Below, in pieces: positions 9,765 to 19,936 of a stretch of 64,000 nt of DNA. Both the position numbers and the translations under genes were made by a program. Numbering within the stretch: the first letter of the stretch is position 1; each line of letters starts with the position of its first letter. The stretch is from an uncultured Paraglaciecola sp. (GTDB lineage Bacteria > Pseudomonadota > Gammaproteobacteria > Enterobacterales > Alteromonadaceae): contig NZ_CAKZKO010000010.1 of assembly GCF_937123705.1 (NCBI RefSeq), positions 95,244 through 159,243 of the forward strand, written 5' to 3'. The notes under the pieces were generated by a model. That model saw only the letters and a list, made by a program, of their open reading frames with translations, had not been told where the DNA came from and did no database searches.

Positions 9765-12700
9765 GTGAATACCAAAACCAAAAGTGCGTCATATTATGTC
9801 GCTTATCTAATAAAAAAACTCTGGGCACTGGTTGCCTTGAGCTTGGTTGTGGTGGCCGTTACTTTGAGCGTGGTGCGTTATTCACTTCCTTATTTGAATG
9901 ATCAAAAAAGCTATCTAGAACAATGGTTGTCAGGGCAAGTTGGCGCCCAGATAGAAATAGGAGAAATCAGCGCAAAATGGCAGGGGATAGGTCCTGCTAT
10001 TGTACTTCGTGATATCCAGTTGATCCAAAACGCCCAGTCCCCTATTAGTCTCAATATTGCGGAAACTGCCATAGAGGTCAATTTCTGGGAGTCTGTTCGA
10101 GCTAGGCAAATACAAGCGAATAAATTTGATTTGCGACAGATGGAAGTCAGTATAGATATCGCATCATTGGAACAAGAGAATAATCAATATCCAATTGTCG
10201 ACGCCTTAGAAACATTATTTTTGCAACAGTTACAGCTGTTTTCTATTAGTCAAAGCAAAATAATCATCAACACTAGAAACAAGCATCGACAAGTTGTACT
10301 TATTGACCAAGTATCATGGGTGAATAAAGGTGATCACCACCAAGGAGTTGGACAGCTACAGGTAGAAGAAATAGCTCGAAATTCAGCATCCTTTGTGCTT
10401 GATTTATATGGTAATCAGGAAAACTTATATGGTACTTTTTTCGCTAAAGGAGAAGAGGTCGATCTATCTCCTTGGATTAAACAATTGCTACCAAGTGACA
10501 AACAGCTAGTTGAGAGTCGTGGTAGTTTTGTGATGTGGGCAGCCATAAAAGAAAACTCCTTGCAATCACTGCAACTGGATTTGTCAAATAGCCACTTTAA
10601 TTGGCAAAGTCTAGACAATGCTACCCCAGAAAATAACCTAAACGCAGTGATACTAGGAGGCCAAGTCAATGCAATTCCTGTAAATAATGAGTGGATGTTT
10701 AATCTTCATAATTTAACTATGCAGATTAATGACAATGTATTGGTTTCAAACTGGGTAGGTAAAATTGACCCAAAAGGAGCCATGACATTACAACATAAAC
10801 AGCCGCTAAAATTGGCCCCAGTACTCCCCATGCTGAACCTTGCCTTGGCGCCTAGTCAAGTATCGGTGTTCGAATCACTGCACCCCCAAGCAACATTGCG
10901 CTCAATAGACATCTTCCGCTCCCTTAGTGGAGAGGTGGCTGTCAATGCCTCGTTGAGCGATATACAGTGGCAACAAACAGAATTTATGCCAGGCATGGCA
11001 GGGCTGGCAACAGAATTAAATTGGTATAATGGTAACGGACGTTTAAATTTAAAAGCCAAATCTGGACGACTATTGATTGATAAACTGCTGGAAAATGATA
11101 TTGATTATCAACGCTTTTATGCAGATTTGTATATCCATACTGCTTCTGAAAATTTCAGTATTTTGGCAGAGGACATTTTGTTTAAGAGCGATGTTGTTAG
11201 TCTGCGTCCTCATTTTTTTTACCGAAGTCTAGATAAATTTTTAGCATTTGCAACAACAGTCGATAGGATTGATGTGGCAACATTACCTCAACTTTATCCT
11301 TCACAACTTATGGGGGTTAAAACCAAAAAGTATTTGGTCGACTCATTGTTACAAGGTCAAGTTATCAATGGTCAACTAATATGGCATGGATCATTAGATT
11401 CTTTTCCTTTTGATCAGAATCAAGGGGTTTTTCAAGCTCAGCTTCAAGTGGTTGAAGCTGAGCTGAAATTTGACAAGCAATGGCCCACTTTGAGTAATCT
11501 TGATGTAAATCTACTGTTCGAAAACGCCGACTTGACTATGACTAGCCAGAAAGGTCGGCTATTGGATGTAGAGCTGGTTAAGTTGTCAGCAAGTATCACT
11601 GAGCTTACCAACAATGCGCTACTCTCAATAGATATTAATGCCCAAGCCAATGGGCAACAAGTAACCGACTTAATGTTGCAAAGTAGCCTAGCAGACACCT
11701 TAGGAAAGACATTGCAACAAGTTCAAGTAAGTGGTTCTTTGGCAACAAAGCTCAATTTGCATATTCCTCTTTATGACCAACCTATAGTAGCAACAGGCTC
11801 AGTGCAGTTAAGCGATAATATTGTGGCACTGCCGAGCTTAGATATTCTGTTACAACAAACTAATGGTACGGTGAGTTTTGTTAATAGTGAGGTCACAGCA
11901 AACGACCTTAAAGGGCAATTATTACGCCAGCCAATACGCGTCTCTTTGACGGGAGAGCAACAAGACATTGGTTATCAAACCGACATTAATGTAAAAGGGC
12001 AATGGCAAGTAGACCCTTTACTTGAGACTTTTGCTGGTGGCTTAAAAACATATCTGTCTGGATCGAGTAATTGGAACGCCAATATTGCCTTGACGCTTCC
12101 CACTCAAGGTGGATACCAGTATTTCGCAGAGGTATCGAGTGACCTTCTTCACTTAGGATCAAAATTACCTAAGCCTTTTGCTAAAACCGCTGATCAATCC
12201 TTACCATTATTAGTGACTAGCCAAGGCAATCAACAAGCCTCTTTGATTAAAATTACCTTGGGGAAAGACATAGAATTTAACGGTAATTTACCCCACCAAG
12301 ATATGCAGTTTTCTCGGGCCCATTTGGCAATAGGCCAAGCAGATTTAATGGGAATGGGGTTAGGATTTAGCATTTCAGCCACTTTGCCAGAATTGAATGT
12401 TAGCCCTTGGTATACCTTTATTAATACCCTGGTTGATGACCTTCCTGACAACAGCGAAAAATCGCTGATTAGCGCACCAAAACGTATTTTTGTTAATGCG
12501 GATAGTGCAGTGATAGCGGCGCAACGACTGACGGGGCTTGAGATGGTAGTTAAAAATACCAGCGATAGTTGGCTGTTTGATATCAACGCAACAGAAGCTC
12601 GGGTGAACCTTGCTTTGTCTAAAGATTGGTTAAGTAAAGGTGTAAATATTGATGCAAGTTTTATTGATTTAGCTAGTTGGCAAGATATTCCAACAGGTAT

Positions 12701-13673
12701 TGACGGTCAGGTTTCTGATGCTAATCATTTTGTAGCTGACATAGACAACTTACCTCCCATAAACTTTTCCTGTGCCCGTTGCCGGTTTTTAGACAACGAC
12801 CTTGGGAAGGTGGATTTTAAATTATCTCGCGCAGCTTCGGGAATGAAAATAGAGCAACTAAGATTCAATAACGCCCATGGTGTTTTTTACGGCTCAGGCG
12901 ATTGGTTTTTAGATAAAAATCAAAGCAGTACCCATTTAACCGGGGAGTTTAACAGCTCTGATTTTGGGGCTTTTTTGAAAGATTACAAATTGGACTCGGG
13001 GATAAAAGATTCCAAAGCCAGTGCTCAATTTGATTTAAGTTGGGATCAGGCACCTTACGAGTTTAACTTCGAGACGCTTAAGGGGCATATTGACTGGGGC
13101 TTGTCGGATGGTTACTTAACTGAAGTCAGTGACCAAGGCTCACGCATATTTACTTTGTTAAGCCTTGATTCTTTAGTTCGTAAACTGAAACTCGATTTTA
13201 GAGATATTTTTGCTAAGGGATTTTTCTACGACAAAATTGACGGTAGTTTTCAGGTAGAAAATGGCGTTGTTCATACCAAAGATACTGTTGTAGATGGCGG
13301 GGCAGGCGAATTGACCATGCAAGGCTATACCGATCTAAACGCACAACAACTTAATTACCAAATCGAGTTTTCACCTAATGTCACCTCTAGCTTACCGGTA
13401 ATAGTCGCTTGGATGGTTAATCCCGCAACGGCTTTGGCTGCATTGGCGCTGGATCAAATGTTGACCTCAGCTAAAGTGATATCCAATATTAAATTCTCAC
13501 TTACCGGCTCTTTAGATGATCCCCAGCTTAAAGAACTCGGCCGTAACAGCAAAGAGGTGTCTTTACCTGCCAGTGTCAAACCTGAAGTCGAGCAACCAAG
13601 TCAACCTATTGATCAACAACTAGACACACCCATTGATATTCAAGCACCTGACGAGATCCCCCTCAGTGGATAG
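9765..13673 (+). CDS. yhdP: YhdP family AsmA-like lipid-transport protein
   Basis: 1302 residues from a GTG start 11 bp after rng. One N-terminal membrane segment (about 13-37), then a very long beta-strand-rich periplasmic body and a C-terminal AsmA-like region (FDLSWDQAPYEFNFETLKG, then a hydrophobic VIVAWMVNPATALAALALD stretch). YhdP, TamB and YdbH are the AsmA-like bridges thought to carry phospholipid from inner to outer membrane. Size, topology and position between rng and the nitrilase/tldD pair all match. The low-complexity Pro/Gln-rich tail (about the last 35 residues) overlaps the next gene. Confidence 0.93.
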   Translation: MNTKTKSASYYVAYLIKKLWALVALSLVVVAVTLSVVRYSLPYLNDQKSYLEQWLSGQVGAQIEIGEISAKWQGIGPAIVLRDIQLIQNAQSPISLNIAETAIEVNFWESVRARQIQANKFDLRQMEVSIDIASLEQENNQYPIVDALETLFLQQLQLFSISQSKIIINTRNKHRQVVLIDQVSWVNKGDHHQGVGQLQVEEIARNSASFVLDLYGNQENLYGTFFAKGEEVDLSPWIKQLLPSDKQLVESRGSFVMWAAIKENSLQSLQLDLSNSHFNWQSLDNATPENNLNAVILGGQVNAIPVNNEWMFNLHNLTMQINDNVLVSNWVGKIDPKGAMTLQHKQPLKLAPVLPMLNLALAPSQVSVFESLHPQATLRSIDIFRSLSGEVAVNASLSDIQWQQTEFMPGMAGLATELNWYNGNGRLNLKAKSGRLLIDKLLENDIDYQRFYADLYIHTASENFSILAEDILFKSDVVSLRPHFFYRSLDKFLAFATTVDRIDVATLPQLYPSQLMGVKTKKYLVDSLLQGQVINGQLIWHGSLDSFPFDQNQGVFQAQLQVVEAELKFDKQWPTLSNLDVNLLFENADLTMTSQKGRLLDVELVKLSASITELTNNALLSIDINAQANGQQVTDLMLQSSLADTLGKTLQQVQVSGSLATKLNLHIPLYDQPIVATGSVQLSDNIVALPSLDILLQQTNGTVSFVNSEVTANDLKGQLLRQPIRVSLTGEQQDIGYQTDINVKGQWQVDPLLETFAGGLKTYLSGSSNWNANIALTLPTQGGYQYFAEVSSDLLHLGSKLPKPFAKTADQSLPLLVTSQGNQQASLIKITLGKDIEFNGNLPHQDMQFSRAHLAIGQADLMGMGLGFSISATLPELNVSPWYTFINTLVDDLPDNSEKSLISAPKRIFVNADSAVIAAQRLTGLEMVVKNTSDSWLFDINATEARVNLALSKDWLSKGVNIDASFIDLASWQDIPTGIDGQVSDANHFVADIDNLPPINFSCARCRFLDNDLGKVDFKLSRAASGMKIEQLRFNNAHGVFYGSGDWFLDKNQSSTHLTGEFNSSDFGAFLKDYKLDSGIKDSKASAQFDLSWDQAPYEFNFETLKGHIDWGLSDGYLTEVSDQGSRIFTLLSLDSLVRKLKLDFRDIFAKGFFYDKIDGSFQVENGVVHTKDTVVDGGAGELTMQGYTDLNAQQLNYQIEFSPNVTSSLPVIVAWMVNPATALAALALDQMLTSAKVISNIKFSLTGSLDDPQLKELGRNSKEVSLPASVKPEVEQPSQPIDQQLDTPIDIQAPDEIPLSG

Positions 13674-14520
13674 CACTAATCCTATTGTGGTCGCACTGCA
13701 AATGAGTTCGTCACCTCAGGTAGCCGACAATCTGTTATTTGTAGAGCAGCAGCTTGCGTTATTGCCCAAACAAAGGCCTTGTTTAGTGGTACTTCCAGAA
13801 TGTTTCGCCTGTTTTGGTGGTGGCGACAAATTATTACTGGAGATTGCCGAACCTTTGGGGCGTGGGCCGATCCAACAAAAACTTAAGCAACTCGCAAAAC
13901 ACTATGGTATTTGGTTTGTGGCTGGCAGCTTGCCTATTGTTTGTTCCTCAAAAGAAAACCGTGATCCTAATAAATTCACTGCTTCTTGTTTGTTGATAAA
14001 TGACCAAGGTGAGACTGTTACTGAATACCAAAAAATACATCTTTTTGATGTACAAATAGCGGATAATACCGGCACCTATCTTGAGTCCCGTTATACCCAT
14101 CCCGGTAGTCAATTAGCCGTTATTGATACGCCTTTTGGCACCCTTGGTTTAGCCGTTTGTTACGATATTCGTTTTGCTGGCATGTTTGCCGCCATGCAAC
14201 AAATCGCCCAATTAGATATATTAGCCTTACCTGCTGCCTTTACTTTTAAAACTGGGCAAGCCCATTGGCAGGCCTTGCTGACTGCCCGCGCCATAGAAAA
14301 CCAATGTTATCTGGTTGCCGCCAACCAAACTGGAACACACAGGAATAAGCGGCAAACTTATGGTCACTCCTGTATCATCTCGCCTTGGGGCGAAAAACTG
14401 CTAGAGTTGCCCCAAAATACCGGCATGATACATGCCCCCATTGATCACCACTTACTCGCCGATATTCGCGCCAATATGCCAGTTTATCAGCACAACACAT
14501 TCAGGAGTCACCTTGTCTAA
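13666..14520 (+). CDS. Nitrilase/carbon-nitrogen hydrolase family amidase (Nit-type)
   Basis: 284 residues from GTG 13666, which overlaps the yhdP stop by 8 bp; a TTG at 13633 would bury 33 more bases in yhdP and adds nothing of the family. Catalytic triad of the superfamily is visible: Glu45 (VLPECFA), Lys123 (EYQKIHLFD) and Cys164 ([10 protein letters not shown]). The subgroup with this architecture includes Nit1/deaminated-glutathione amidases, which repair side products of transamination; the neighbourhood (yhdP-nit-tldD) is conserved in many gammaproteobacteria. Substrate is inferred only. It ends 8 bp inside tldD. Confidence 0.85.
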   Translation: MDSTNPIVVALQMSSSPQVADNLLFVEQQLALLPKQRPCLVVLPECFACFGGGDKLLLEIAEPLGRGPIQQKLKQLAKHYGIWFVAGSLPIVCSSKENRDPNKFTASCLLINDQGETVTEYQKIHLFDVQIADNTGTYLESRYTHPGSQLAVIDTPFGTLGLAVCYDIRFAGMFAAMQQIAQLDILALPAAFTFKTGQAHWQALLTARAIENQCYLVAANQTGTHRNKRQTYGHSCIISPWGEKLLELPQNTGMIHAPIDHHLLADIRANMPVYQHNTFRSHLV

Positions 14521-15955
14521 TTTGGTAGAAGAAAACTTACTAGATGCATCAGATCTTACTCGCGCCACATTAGAGACGGCACTAGATTCCATATATCAAC
14601 ACGACAACGACTTTGCCGACTTGTATTTTCAGTCAAGCCAACATGAAACCTGGGTATTAGAAGACGGCATCATTAAAGAGGGCAGTTACAATATTGAGCG
14701 GGGTGTAGGTGTACGGGCGGTATGTGGTGAAAAAACCGGATTTGCCTATTCAGATGAAATTTCCCCAGAAGCCCTATTAAAAGCGGCCAGAGCTTCTCGG
14801 AGTATTTCAGCTTTAGGGGGTAAACATAAAATATCTGCGCTCAAGCAAAGCCACCCTAGTAGCCGCTATAGTGCCCAAAACCCACTTTTAGCCATGCAAG
14901 AGCAAGAAAAAATAGCCTTATTACGGGCAGCAGATGAATATATTCGCCAACAAGAAAGTGCCCTTAGCCAAGTGGTTATCAGTATTAGTGGTGTATACGA
15001 AGAAATACTCATTGCCGCCACAGACGGCACTTTTTGTACCGATATCCGTCCACTTATCCGCTTTAACTGTTCGGTATTGATGGAAAAAGACGGACGCCGT
15101 GAACGAGGTAGCTCAGGTGCGGGTGGACGCTTTGCCTATGAATATTTTCTAGCCGATGACGATGGTCGCCCTCGCTTCCAACAAGTAGCCGATGAAGCCA
15201 TACATATGGCCAGAGTGAATATGCAAGCTGTGGCTGCTCCTGCGGGTCAGATGCCAGTGGTGCTAGGTAACGGCTGGCCGGGCGTGTTGTTACATGAAGC
15301 AGTAGGTCATGGTTTAGAAGGCGATTTCAATCGTAAAGGCGCTTCGACCTTCTCAGGTCGCATCGGTGAGCAAGTAGCAGCTAAAGGCTGCACTGTGGTA
15401 GACGATGGTACTTTAGATAACAGACGAGGCTCGCTTTCGGTAGACGACGAAGGTACACCTACTCAGTACAATGTACTGATCGAAGACGGTATCCTTAAAG
15501 GCTATATGCAAGATAAACTCAATGCCCGACTAATGGGCGTGGCCCCTACCGGCAATGGCCGCCGCGAATCTTATGCGCACTTACCTATGCCCCGTATGAC
15601 CAATACTTATATGCTTGGGGGCGAACATTCTTCAGAAGAGATCATAGCGTCCATAGATAAAGGTATATACGCCCCTAACTTTGGTGGTGGTCAGGTTGAT
15701 ATCACCTCAGGTAAGTTTGTATTTTCTACTTCGGAAGCCTATTTAATCGAAAAGGGCAAAATTACTACGCCCATTAAAGGCGCCACTCTGATTGGTAACG
15801 GTCCTGAAGCTATGCAAAAAATTTCTATGATTGGGAATGATTTAGCCTTAGATAAAGGGGTGGGTGTCTGCGGTAAAGATGGCCAAAGTGTACCGGTAGG
15901 TGTTGGCCAGCCTACCCTTAAGGTAGACGAATTAACAGTAGGCGGCACGGCTTAA
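14513..15955 (+). CDS. tldD: Metalloprotease TldD
   Basis: 480 residues from TTG 14513, chosen because it follows an AGGAG box at proper spacing and gives the family N-terminus ([14 protein letters not shown]); the frame is open to 14432 but that part lies within the nitrilase gene. TldD pairs with TldE/PmbA to form a heterodimeric zinc protease that degrades unfolded peptides and processes microcins and the CcdA antitoxin. The zinc site [12 protein letters not shown] is at about residues 261-272, with [16 protein letters not shown] and the C-terminal [18 protein letters not shown] strongly conserved. Its partner lies 2.6 kb downstream. Confidence 0.97.
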   Translation: MSNLVEENLLDASDLTRATLETALDSIYQHDNDFADLYFQSSQHETWVLEDGIIKEGSYNIERGVGVRAVCGEKTGFAYSDEISPEALLKAARASRSISALGGKHKISALKQSHPSSRYSAQNPLLAMQEQEKIALLRAADEYIRQQESALSQVVISISGVYEEILIAATDGTFCTDIRPLIRFNCSVLMEKDGRRERGSSGAGGRFAYEYFLADDDGRPRFQQVADEAIHMARVNMQAVAAPAGQMPVVLGNGWPGVLLHEAVGHGLEGDFNRKGASTFSGRIGEQVAAKGCTVVDDGTLDNRRGSLSVDDEGTPTQYNVLIEDGILKGYMQDKLNARLMGVAPTGNGRRESYAHLPMPRMTNTYMLGGEHSSEEIIASIDKGIYAPNFGGGQVDITSGKFVFSTSEAYLIEKGKITTPIKGATLIGNGPEAMQKISMIGNDLALDKGVGVCGKDGQSVPVGVGQPTLKVDELTVGGTA

Positions 15956-15976
15956 TCCCTTAACACCCTGCAAGCA

Positions 15977-16000
15977 GCTAAAGAGCATATGCTCTTTAGC
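15977..16000. terminator. Perfect 24-bp palindrome between convergent tldD and lipoprotein gene
   Basis: Self-complementary 24-mer with half-site GCTAAAGAGCAT. It lies 22 bp after the tldD stop and before the convergent lipoprotein gene, the place for a bidirectional terminator, although there is no long T run on either side. Confidence 0.5.
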
Positions 16001-16113
16001 AACAAATCTTATACCAATTCATCTTAATAATTGCTTACTCAGCGAGATTTAAAAGCACCTAATCAAAGCGCTCGAATGAAGTAATAGCTATTCTATTGTA
16101 AGTTCGGGCAACG

Positions 16114-17904
16114 TTACAAAAGATCCACAGTAAAGCTTACTGTGCTCACAATCCCTTTTGCTGATGTGATACTCACCTTAACCGTTGCCGTAACGGGGGC
16201 GCTTTCGGTATTTTCAATGGCAAAAGATAGGGTAAATGCTTGTTCTTTATTGGTGTTGGGGATAACAGTTGAGCTGATATCTGTGACTGTTCCCGCACTA
16301 CTGGTGATAGAGACATTAGAACCAAATGCTGGAACTTGACCGTGATTATCGGTAAAAACCGCTGTGAAACTATGCTTTGCATCTGCCGCTATACTGACAT
16401 TGGCGTTGTTAAAATCTGGGTTGTTGCTGGCGTACAAGTCATCATTATTATCAAACACACTGCCTAATAACGCGCTGCCTGACATGACTAAGACTAGACT
16501 TTTTCGCACTTGCAAAGTAGCTGCCGCGCCTTGCCCACATATATCAGTGGCTTGGCATTGGGTGCCGTTAAATAGTGTATCAGCCTCATCAAATTGCTGG
16601 TTATTGTTGTAATCTAAGAAGCGCTCTGTGGGATCCCATTGCAGATTTTCATTGTCGTCGAGCCAAGCCTCTGAGTAATCAACAAAACCTGTTTGACCGG
16701 CTGGGGTGACTCCAAAGCCACTATCCGTTTGAGGATCTTCAGCTATTGCGCCGCCATCTTCATCATCAAATACATTGTTACCATTACTATCAAACAGGGT
16801 TTCATGGCCTATTGCAGTGGCTAATATTGTTACTCGCCCATCTGCGGGTCTAGGCTCTCCACTTATCCAAGTAACCGAGCAGGCCCCATCAGTAGTGACA
16901 CAGTTGGACTCTACTGTTCCCCCTTCGGCGGTAAAAGTGACAAGGGTATTGTTGGGAACTGGATTGCTAAAAGTGTCGGATAAGCGCGCCGTCAAACTCA
17001 CAATTTCACCGTTATAATTACCGGCCTCAGGATTTAGCACATCGGCGCTAAGGGTAAAACTACGCTGGTTAGGTAAACCTGTGGTTATAGAGAGTGCCTC
17101 AGACTGGGTGCGAATAGTCTCACCTGATGCTGCCACTACCTTGGCATTGACCCTTACTGATACTGGTGCGGTGCCCGCCATCAATTTTGTTGAAACTACG
17201 CCGTTTTCATCGCTGATAGCGCGGTAGCTTTCTAAGCTCAAATTGCCGGCGTTTGAAGTGATAGAAAACTCCACTTCTTGATTGGCTAAAGGGGCGTTTC
17301 TGTCATTACTTACAACAAAGCTCACTGTTGAGTGAGACGCACTTATGTCACTTGCCCCTTGTAATACTAGGCTTTCGGGTATTGCTGATAAAAAGCTGAT
17401 GCCACCAATTACCTCGGGTCTAATGCTAATTTGTTCCGTGGCGGTTAAGGTTTGGGTAGTGGTTTCAACTGTTACCGTTATTTGATCAATAGCCCCCGAA
17501 GCTCCGGCACAACCTTGGTCGGTATAGGTGCTGGTTGCTTCACCATTAACCGTACTAAGGTCGGTATTGAGTACGGCTTGTTGCGCAATCACGCAATTTG
17601 AGCTGAAATTTGCTACATAAGCCTCAGGCACAGGCTGATTATCTGTATCGACTAAAGCGATATTGAGACCGATAGAGCCGCCAGCGCTTATTTCAAACAC
17701 ACCGTTTTCAGATGGCATCGATACCCCAACTTTGCCCTCTATAAATTCACCAGAGGGTGTAAAAAATCCAATTTTTATGATGCTGCTGGTTGCTGATTGT
17801 TCGTTATTAAATGGATCGCTACCATTTTCACCAGAAACACCACCACAACCGCTAAGCCCGAAAAGTGTCAAAAAAGAGGCAAAAAATAGTATACGTATAC
17901 CCAT
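16114..17904 (-). CDS. Ig-like (Big_1 type) repeat lipoprotein
   Basis: 596 residues starting with a lipoprotein signal (MGIRILFFASFLTLFGLSGC, lipobox LSGC, Cys20). The rest looks like several bacterial Ig-like repeats of the invasin/Big_1 type (for example FVVSNDRNAPLANQEVEFS and ARLSDTFSNPVPNNTLVTFT), with an inserted Asp/Asn-rich segment (FDSNGNNVFDDEDGG and FLDYNNNQQFDEADTLFN) resembling EF-hand/dockerin calcium loops around residues 370-440. Probably an outer-membrane-anchored surface or periplasmic protein. It follows darP by 5 bp on the same strand and so is probably cotranscribed. Not recognised as a named gene; function unknown. Confidence 0.75.
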   Translation of the reverse strand: MGIRILFFASFLTLFGLSGCGGVSGENGSDPFNNEQSATSSIIKIGFFTPSGEFIEGKVGVSMPSENGVFEISAGGSIGLNIALVDTDNQPVPEAYVANFSSNCVIAQQAVLNTDLSTVNGEATSTYTDQGCAGASGAIDQITVTVETTTQTLTATEQISIRPEVIGGISFLSAIPESLVLQGASDISASHSTVSFVVSNDRNAPLANQEVEFSITSNAGNLSLESYRAISDENGVVSTKLMAGTAPVSVRVNAKVVAASGETIRTQSEALSITTGLPNQRSFTLSADVLNPEAGNYNGEIVSLTARLSDTFSNPVPNNTLVTFTAEGGTVESNCVTTDGACSVTWISGEPRPADGRVTILATAIGHETLFDSNGNNVFDDEDGGAIAEDPQTDSGFGVTPAGQTGFVDYSEAWLDDNENLQWDPTERFLDYNNNQQFDEADTLFNGTQCQATDICGQGAAATLQVRKSLVLVMSGSALLGSVFDNNDDLYASNNPDFNNANVSIAADAKHSFTAVFTDNHGQVPAFGSNVSITSSAGTVTDISSTVIPNTNKEQAFTLSFAIENTESAPVTATVKVSITSAKGIVSTVSFTVDLL

Positions 17905-17909
17905 AAGTA

Positions 17910-18449
17910 TTATCCGTTTATGATTTGTTTTAAGTATTGAAAAAGCTCTCGGGAGGCTTTCGTCGGTTTGTTCTCAGCTTGCTGTTTATTGGCCTGTCGC
18001 ACATATTGTCGTAACTTTTGCCTATCAAGCTGTGGATAATCGGCAATAGTTGCCTCAATTTTGTCATTACCTTCACGCAAAATGTCATCTCTGAGAATTT
18101 CAATTTCATGAAAGGCATCATTTATTTTTTTATGAGCAGACTTAATGTTGTTTAAGGCCTGCTCGATAGGCTCAATATCGACACTGCGCATTATTTTACC
18201 AATTAATTGCAGCTGTCGGCGGTAGCCTTCTTTCTTGCGTAATATCTTACGTGCCAGCATGACTGCCTCAAGCAATTCTGGCTCCATTGGGACTTTTGCT
18301 AAAGAGGATTGTCCAAGATGCACTAAGGACTCGCCTAGCTTTTGCATTTCTAGCATTTGCGCTTTAATTTGAGTTTTACTGAGAGACTCGTGCTCTTCAT
18401 TTAAGTCGAATGCATCTTCGACGTCTTTGTTTCTTTTCGGGGCGACCAT
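17910..18449 (-). CDS. darP: Ribosome biogenesis factor DarP (YjgA)
   Basis: 179-residue, highly charged, helix-rich protein of the YjgA/DUF615 family, which binds late 50S precursors. Family features: acidic N-terminus (NKDVEDAFDLNEEHESLSKTQ), KAQMLEMQKLGESLV, RRQLQLIGKIMR and the C-terminal KASRELFQYLKQI. Divergent from pmbA across 140 bp, the same arrangement as yjgA-pmbA in Escherichia coli. The Ig-like lipoprotein gene follows on the same strand. Confidence 0.93.
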   Translation of the reverse strand: MVAPKRNKDVEDAFDLNEEHESLSKTQIKAQMLEMQKLGESLVHLGQSSLAKVPMEPELLEAVMLARKILRKKEGYRRQLQLIGKIMRSVDIEPIEQALNNIKSAHKKINDAFHEIEILRDDILREGNDKIEATIADYPQLDRQKLRQYVRQANKQQAENKPTKASRELFQYLKQIING

Positions 18450-18589
18450 GTCATTATCTTTAGTGATACACTATTGTCAGATTGTAACCTCCACAGCGAG
18501 AATAAACTACACGGAAAATCACTAGAAGCATGGCGTACCTTATGTTTAGGTCGTTAAGCAGTAATGTGTAGTCAAATAATGAAGGCCTT

Positions 18590-19915
18590 ATGCAACAACA
18601 ATTAGCAGAAATTCAAAGCATAGTAGAAGACGTTTTAAAATTAGCCAAAGACAAAGGGGCAACTCAGGCCGAGGCAAGCATGTCTAAAATCGAAGGCATT
18701 GCGGTGTCTTCACGTTTAAAAGAAGTGGAAACCGTTGAATTTACTAATGATGGTGGCTTAGGCATTACTGTTTATAAAGGTAATAAAAAAGGAAGCGCTT
18801 CTACTGCAGATTTATCACCTCAAGCCTTAACTCTAACCGTAGAAAAAGCCATTGAAATTGCCAAGCACACCAGTGACGATGATTGCTCTGGTTTAGCTGA
18901 AAAAGAGCTAATGGCATTTGAATATCCCGATTTAGATTTATTTCATCCCATAGAGCTAGATACTGAACAGGCCATACAGCAAGTGATTGCCGCCGAAGCC
19001 AGCGCATTAGATGTAGACTCCCGGATCACTAATTCAGATGGCGCTTCTTATAACGCCAATTTAGGCGCAAAAGTCTATGGTAACAGCCACGGCATGTTAG
19101 CCGGTTACAACAGTAGTCGCTATAACATGAGCTGCGTGGTGATAGGCGAGCAAGACGGCGATATGCAGCGCGATTATAGTTATTCGGTAAGCCGTCAAGC
19201 CAATCTGTTAACCAGTCCAGAACAATTAGGCCAAGAAGCGGCACAATTTACCCTAGACAGACTAGGTGCCCGCAAAGTAAAAACCTGCAAGGTGCCGGTG
19301 TTGTTTGATCGCGAAATCGCTGCGGGTTTATTTGGGCACTTTATCAGTGCCATTAGTGGTGGTAGCTTGTACCGAAAATCATCATTCTTGTTAGACAAGC
19401 TAGAGCAGCAAGTATTGCCAAGTTGGTTTAACATCAGTGAGCGTCCCCATATTTTAAAAGGACTGGCCAGCTCACCTTTCGATCATGAAGGCGTGAGAAC
19501 CCAGGATCTAAAGGTGGTAAGTCAAGGGATACTCAATAGTTACCTATTAACCAGCTACTCTGCCCGTAAACTGAAGATGAACACCACGGGTCATGCTGGT
19601 GGCATTCACAACTGGTTTATTCAACATACCGGCGAGACCGATAAAGAAATGCTCGCCAAATTAGGGACGGGATTATTGGTCACCGAATTAATGGGCCAAG
19701 GGGTAAATATAGTGACGGGTGATTACTCCAGAGGCGCAGCAGGTTTTTGGGTAGAAAATGGCGTCATTCAATACCCAGTGCACGAGATCACTATTGCCGG
19801 TAACTTAGCCGACATGCTGATGAATATTGTGGCCATAGGTGCAGAGCAAGAAACCCGCGGCAGTATACAAACGGGTTCAGTGCTGATTGAGAATATGCAA
19901 GTGGCGGGTGAATAA
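18590..19915 (+). CDS. pmbA: Metalloprotease subunit PmbA/TldE
   Basis: 441 residues. Second subunit of the TldD/TldE protease; TldE itself lacks the zinc motif but shapes the catalytic tunnel. Family motifs include ATQAEASMSKIEG near residue 25, GISGGSLYRKSSFL-like AISGGSLYRKSSFL around 255 and the C-terminal GDYSRGAAGFWVENG and EITIAGNL. ATG 18590 sits after a short A/T-rich leader divergent from darP. Close linkage of tldD and pmbA here differs from E. coli, where they are far apart. Confidence 0.95.
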   Translation: MQQQLAEIQSIVEDVLKLAKDKGATQAEASMSKIEGIAVSSRLKEVETVEFTNDGGLGITVYKGNKKGSASTADLSPQALTLTVEKAIEIAKHTSDDDCSGLAEKELMAFEYPDLDLFHPIELDTEQAIQQVIAAEASALDVDSRITNSDGASYNANLGAKVYGNSHGMLAGYNSSRYNMSCVVIGEQDGDMQRDYSYSVSRQANLLTSPEQLGQEAAQFTLDRLGARKVKTCKVPVLFDREIAAGLFGHFISAISGGSLYRKSSFLLDKLEQQVLPSWFNISERPHILKGLASSPFDHEGVRTQDLKVVSQGILNSYLLTSYSARKLKMNTTGHAGGIHNWFIQHTGETDKEMLAKLGTGLLVTELMGQGVNIVTGDYSRGAAGFWVENGVIQYPVHEITIAGNLADMLMNIVAIGAEQETRGSIQTGSVLIENMQVAGE

Positions 19916-19936
19916 CCCCGCTTGCATTAAAATGTA

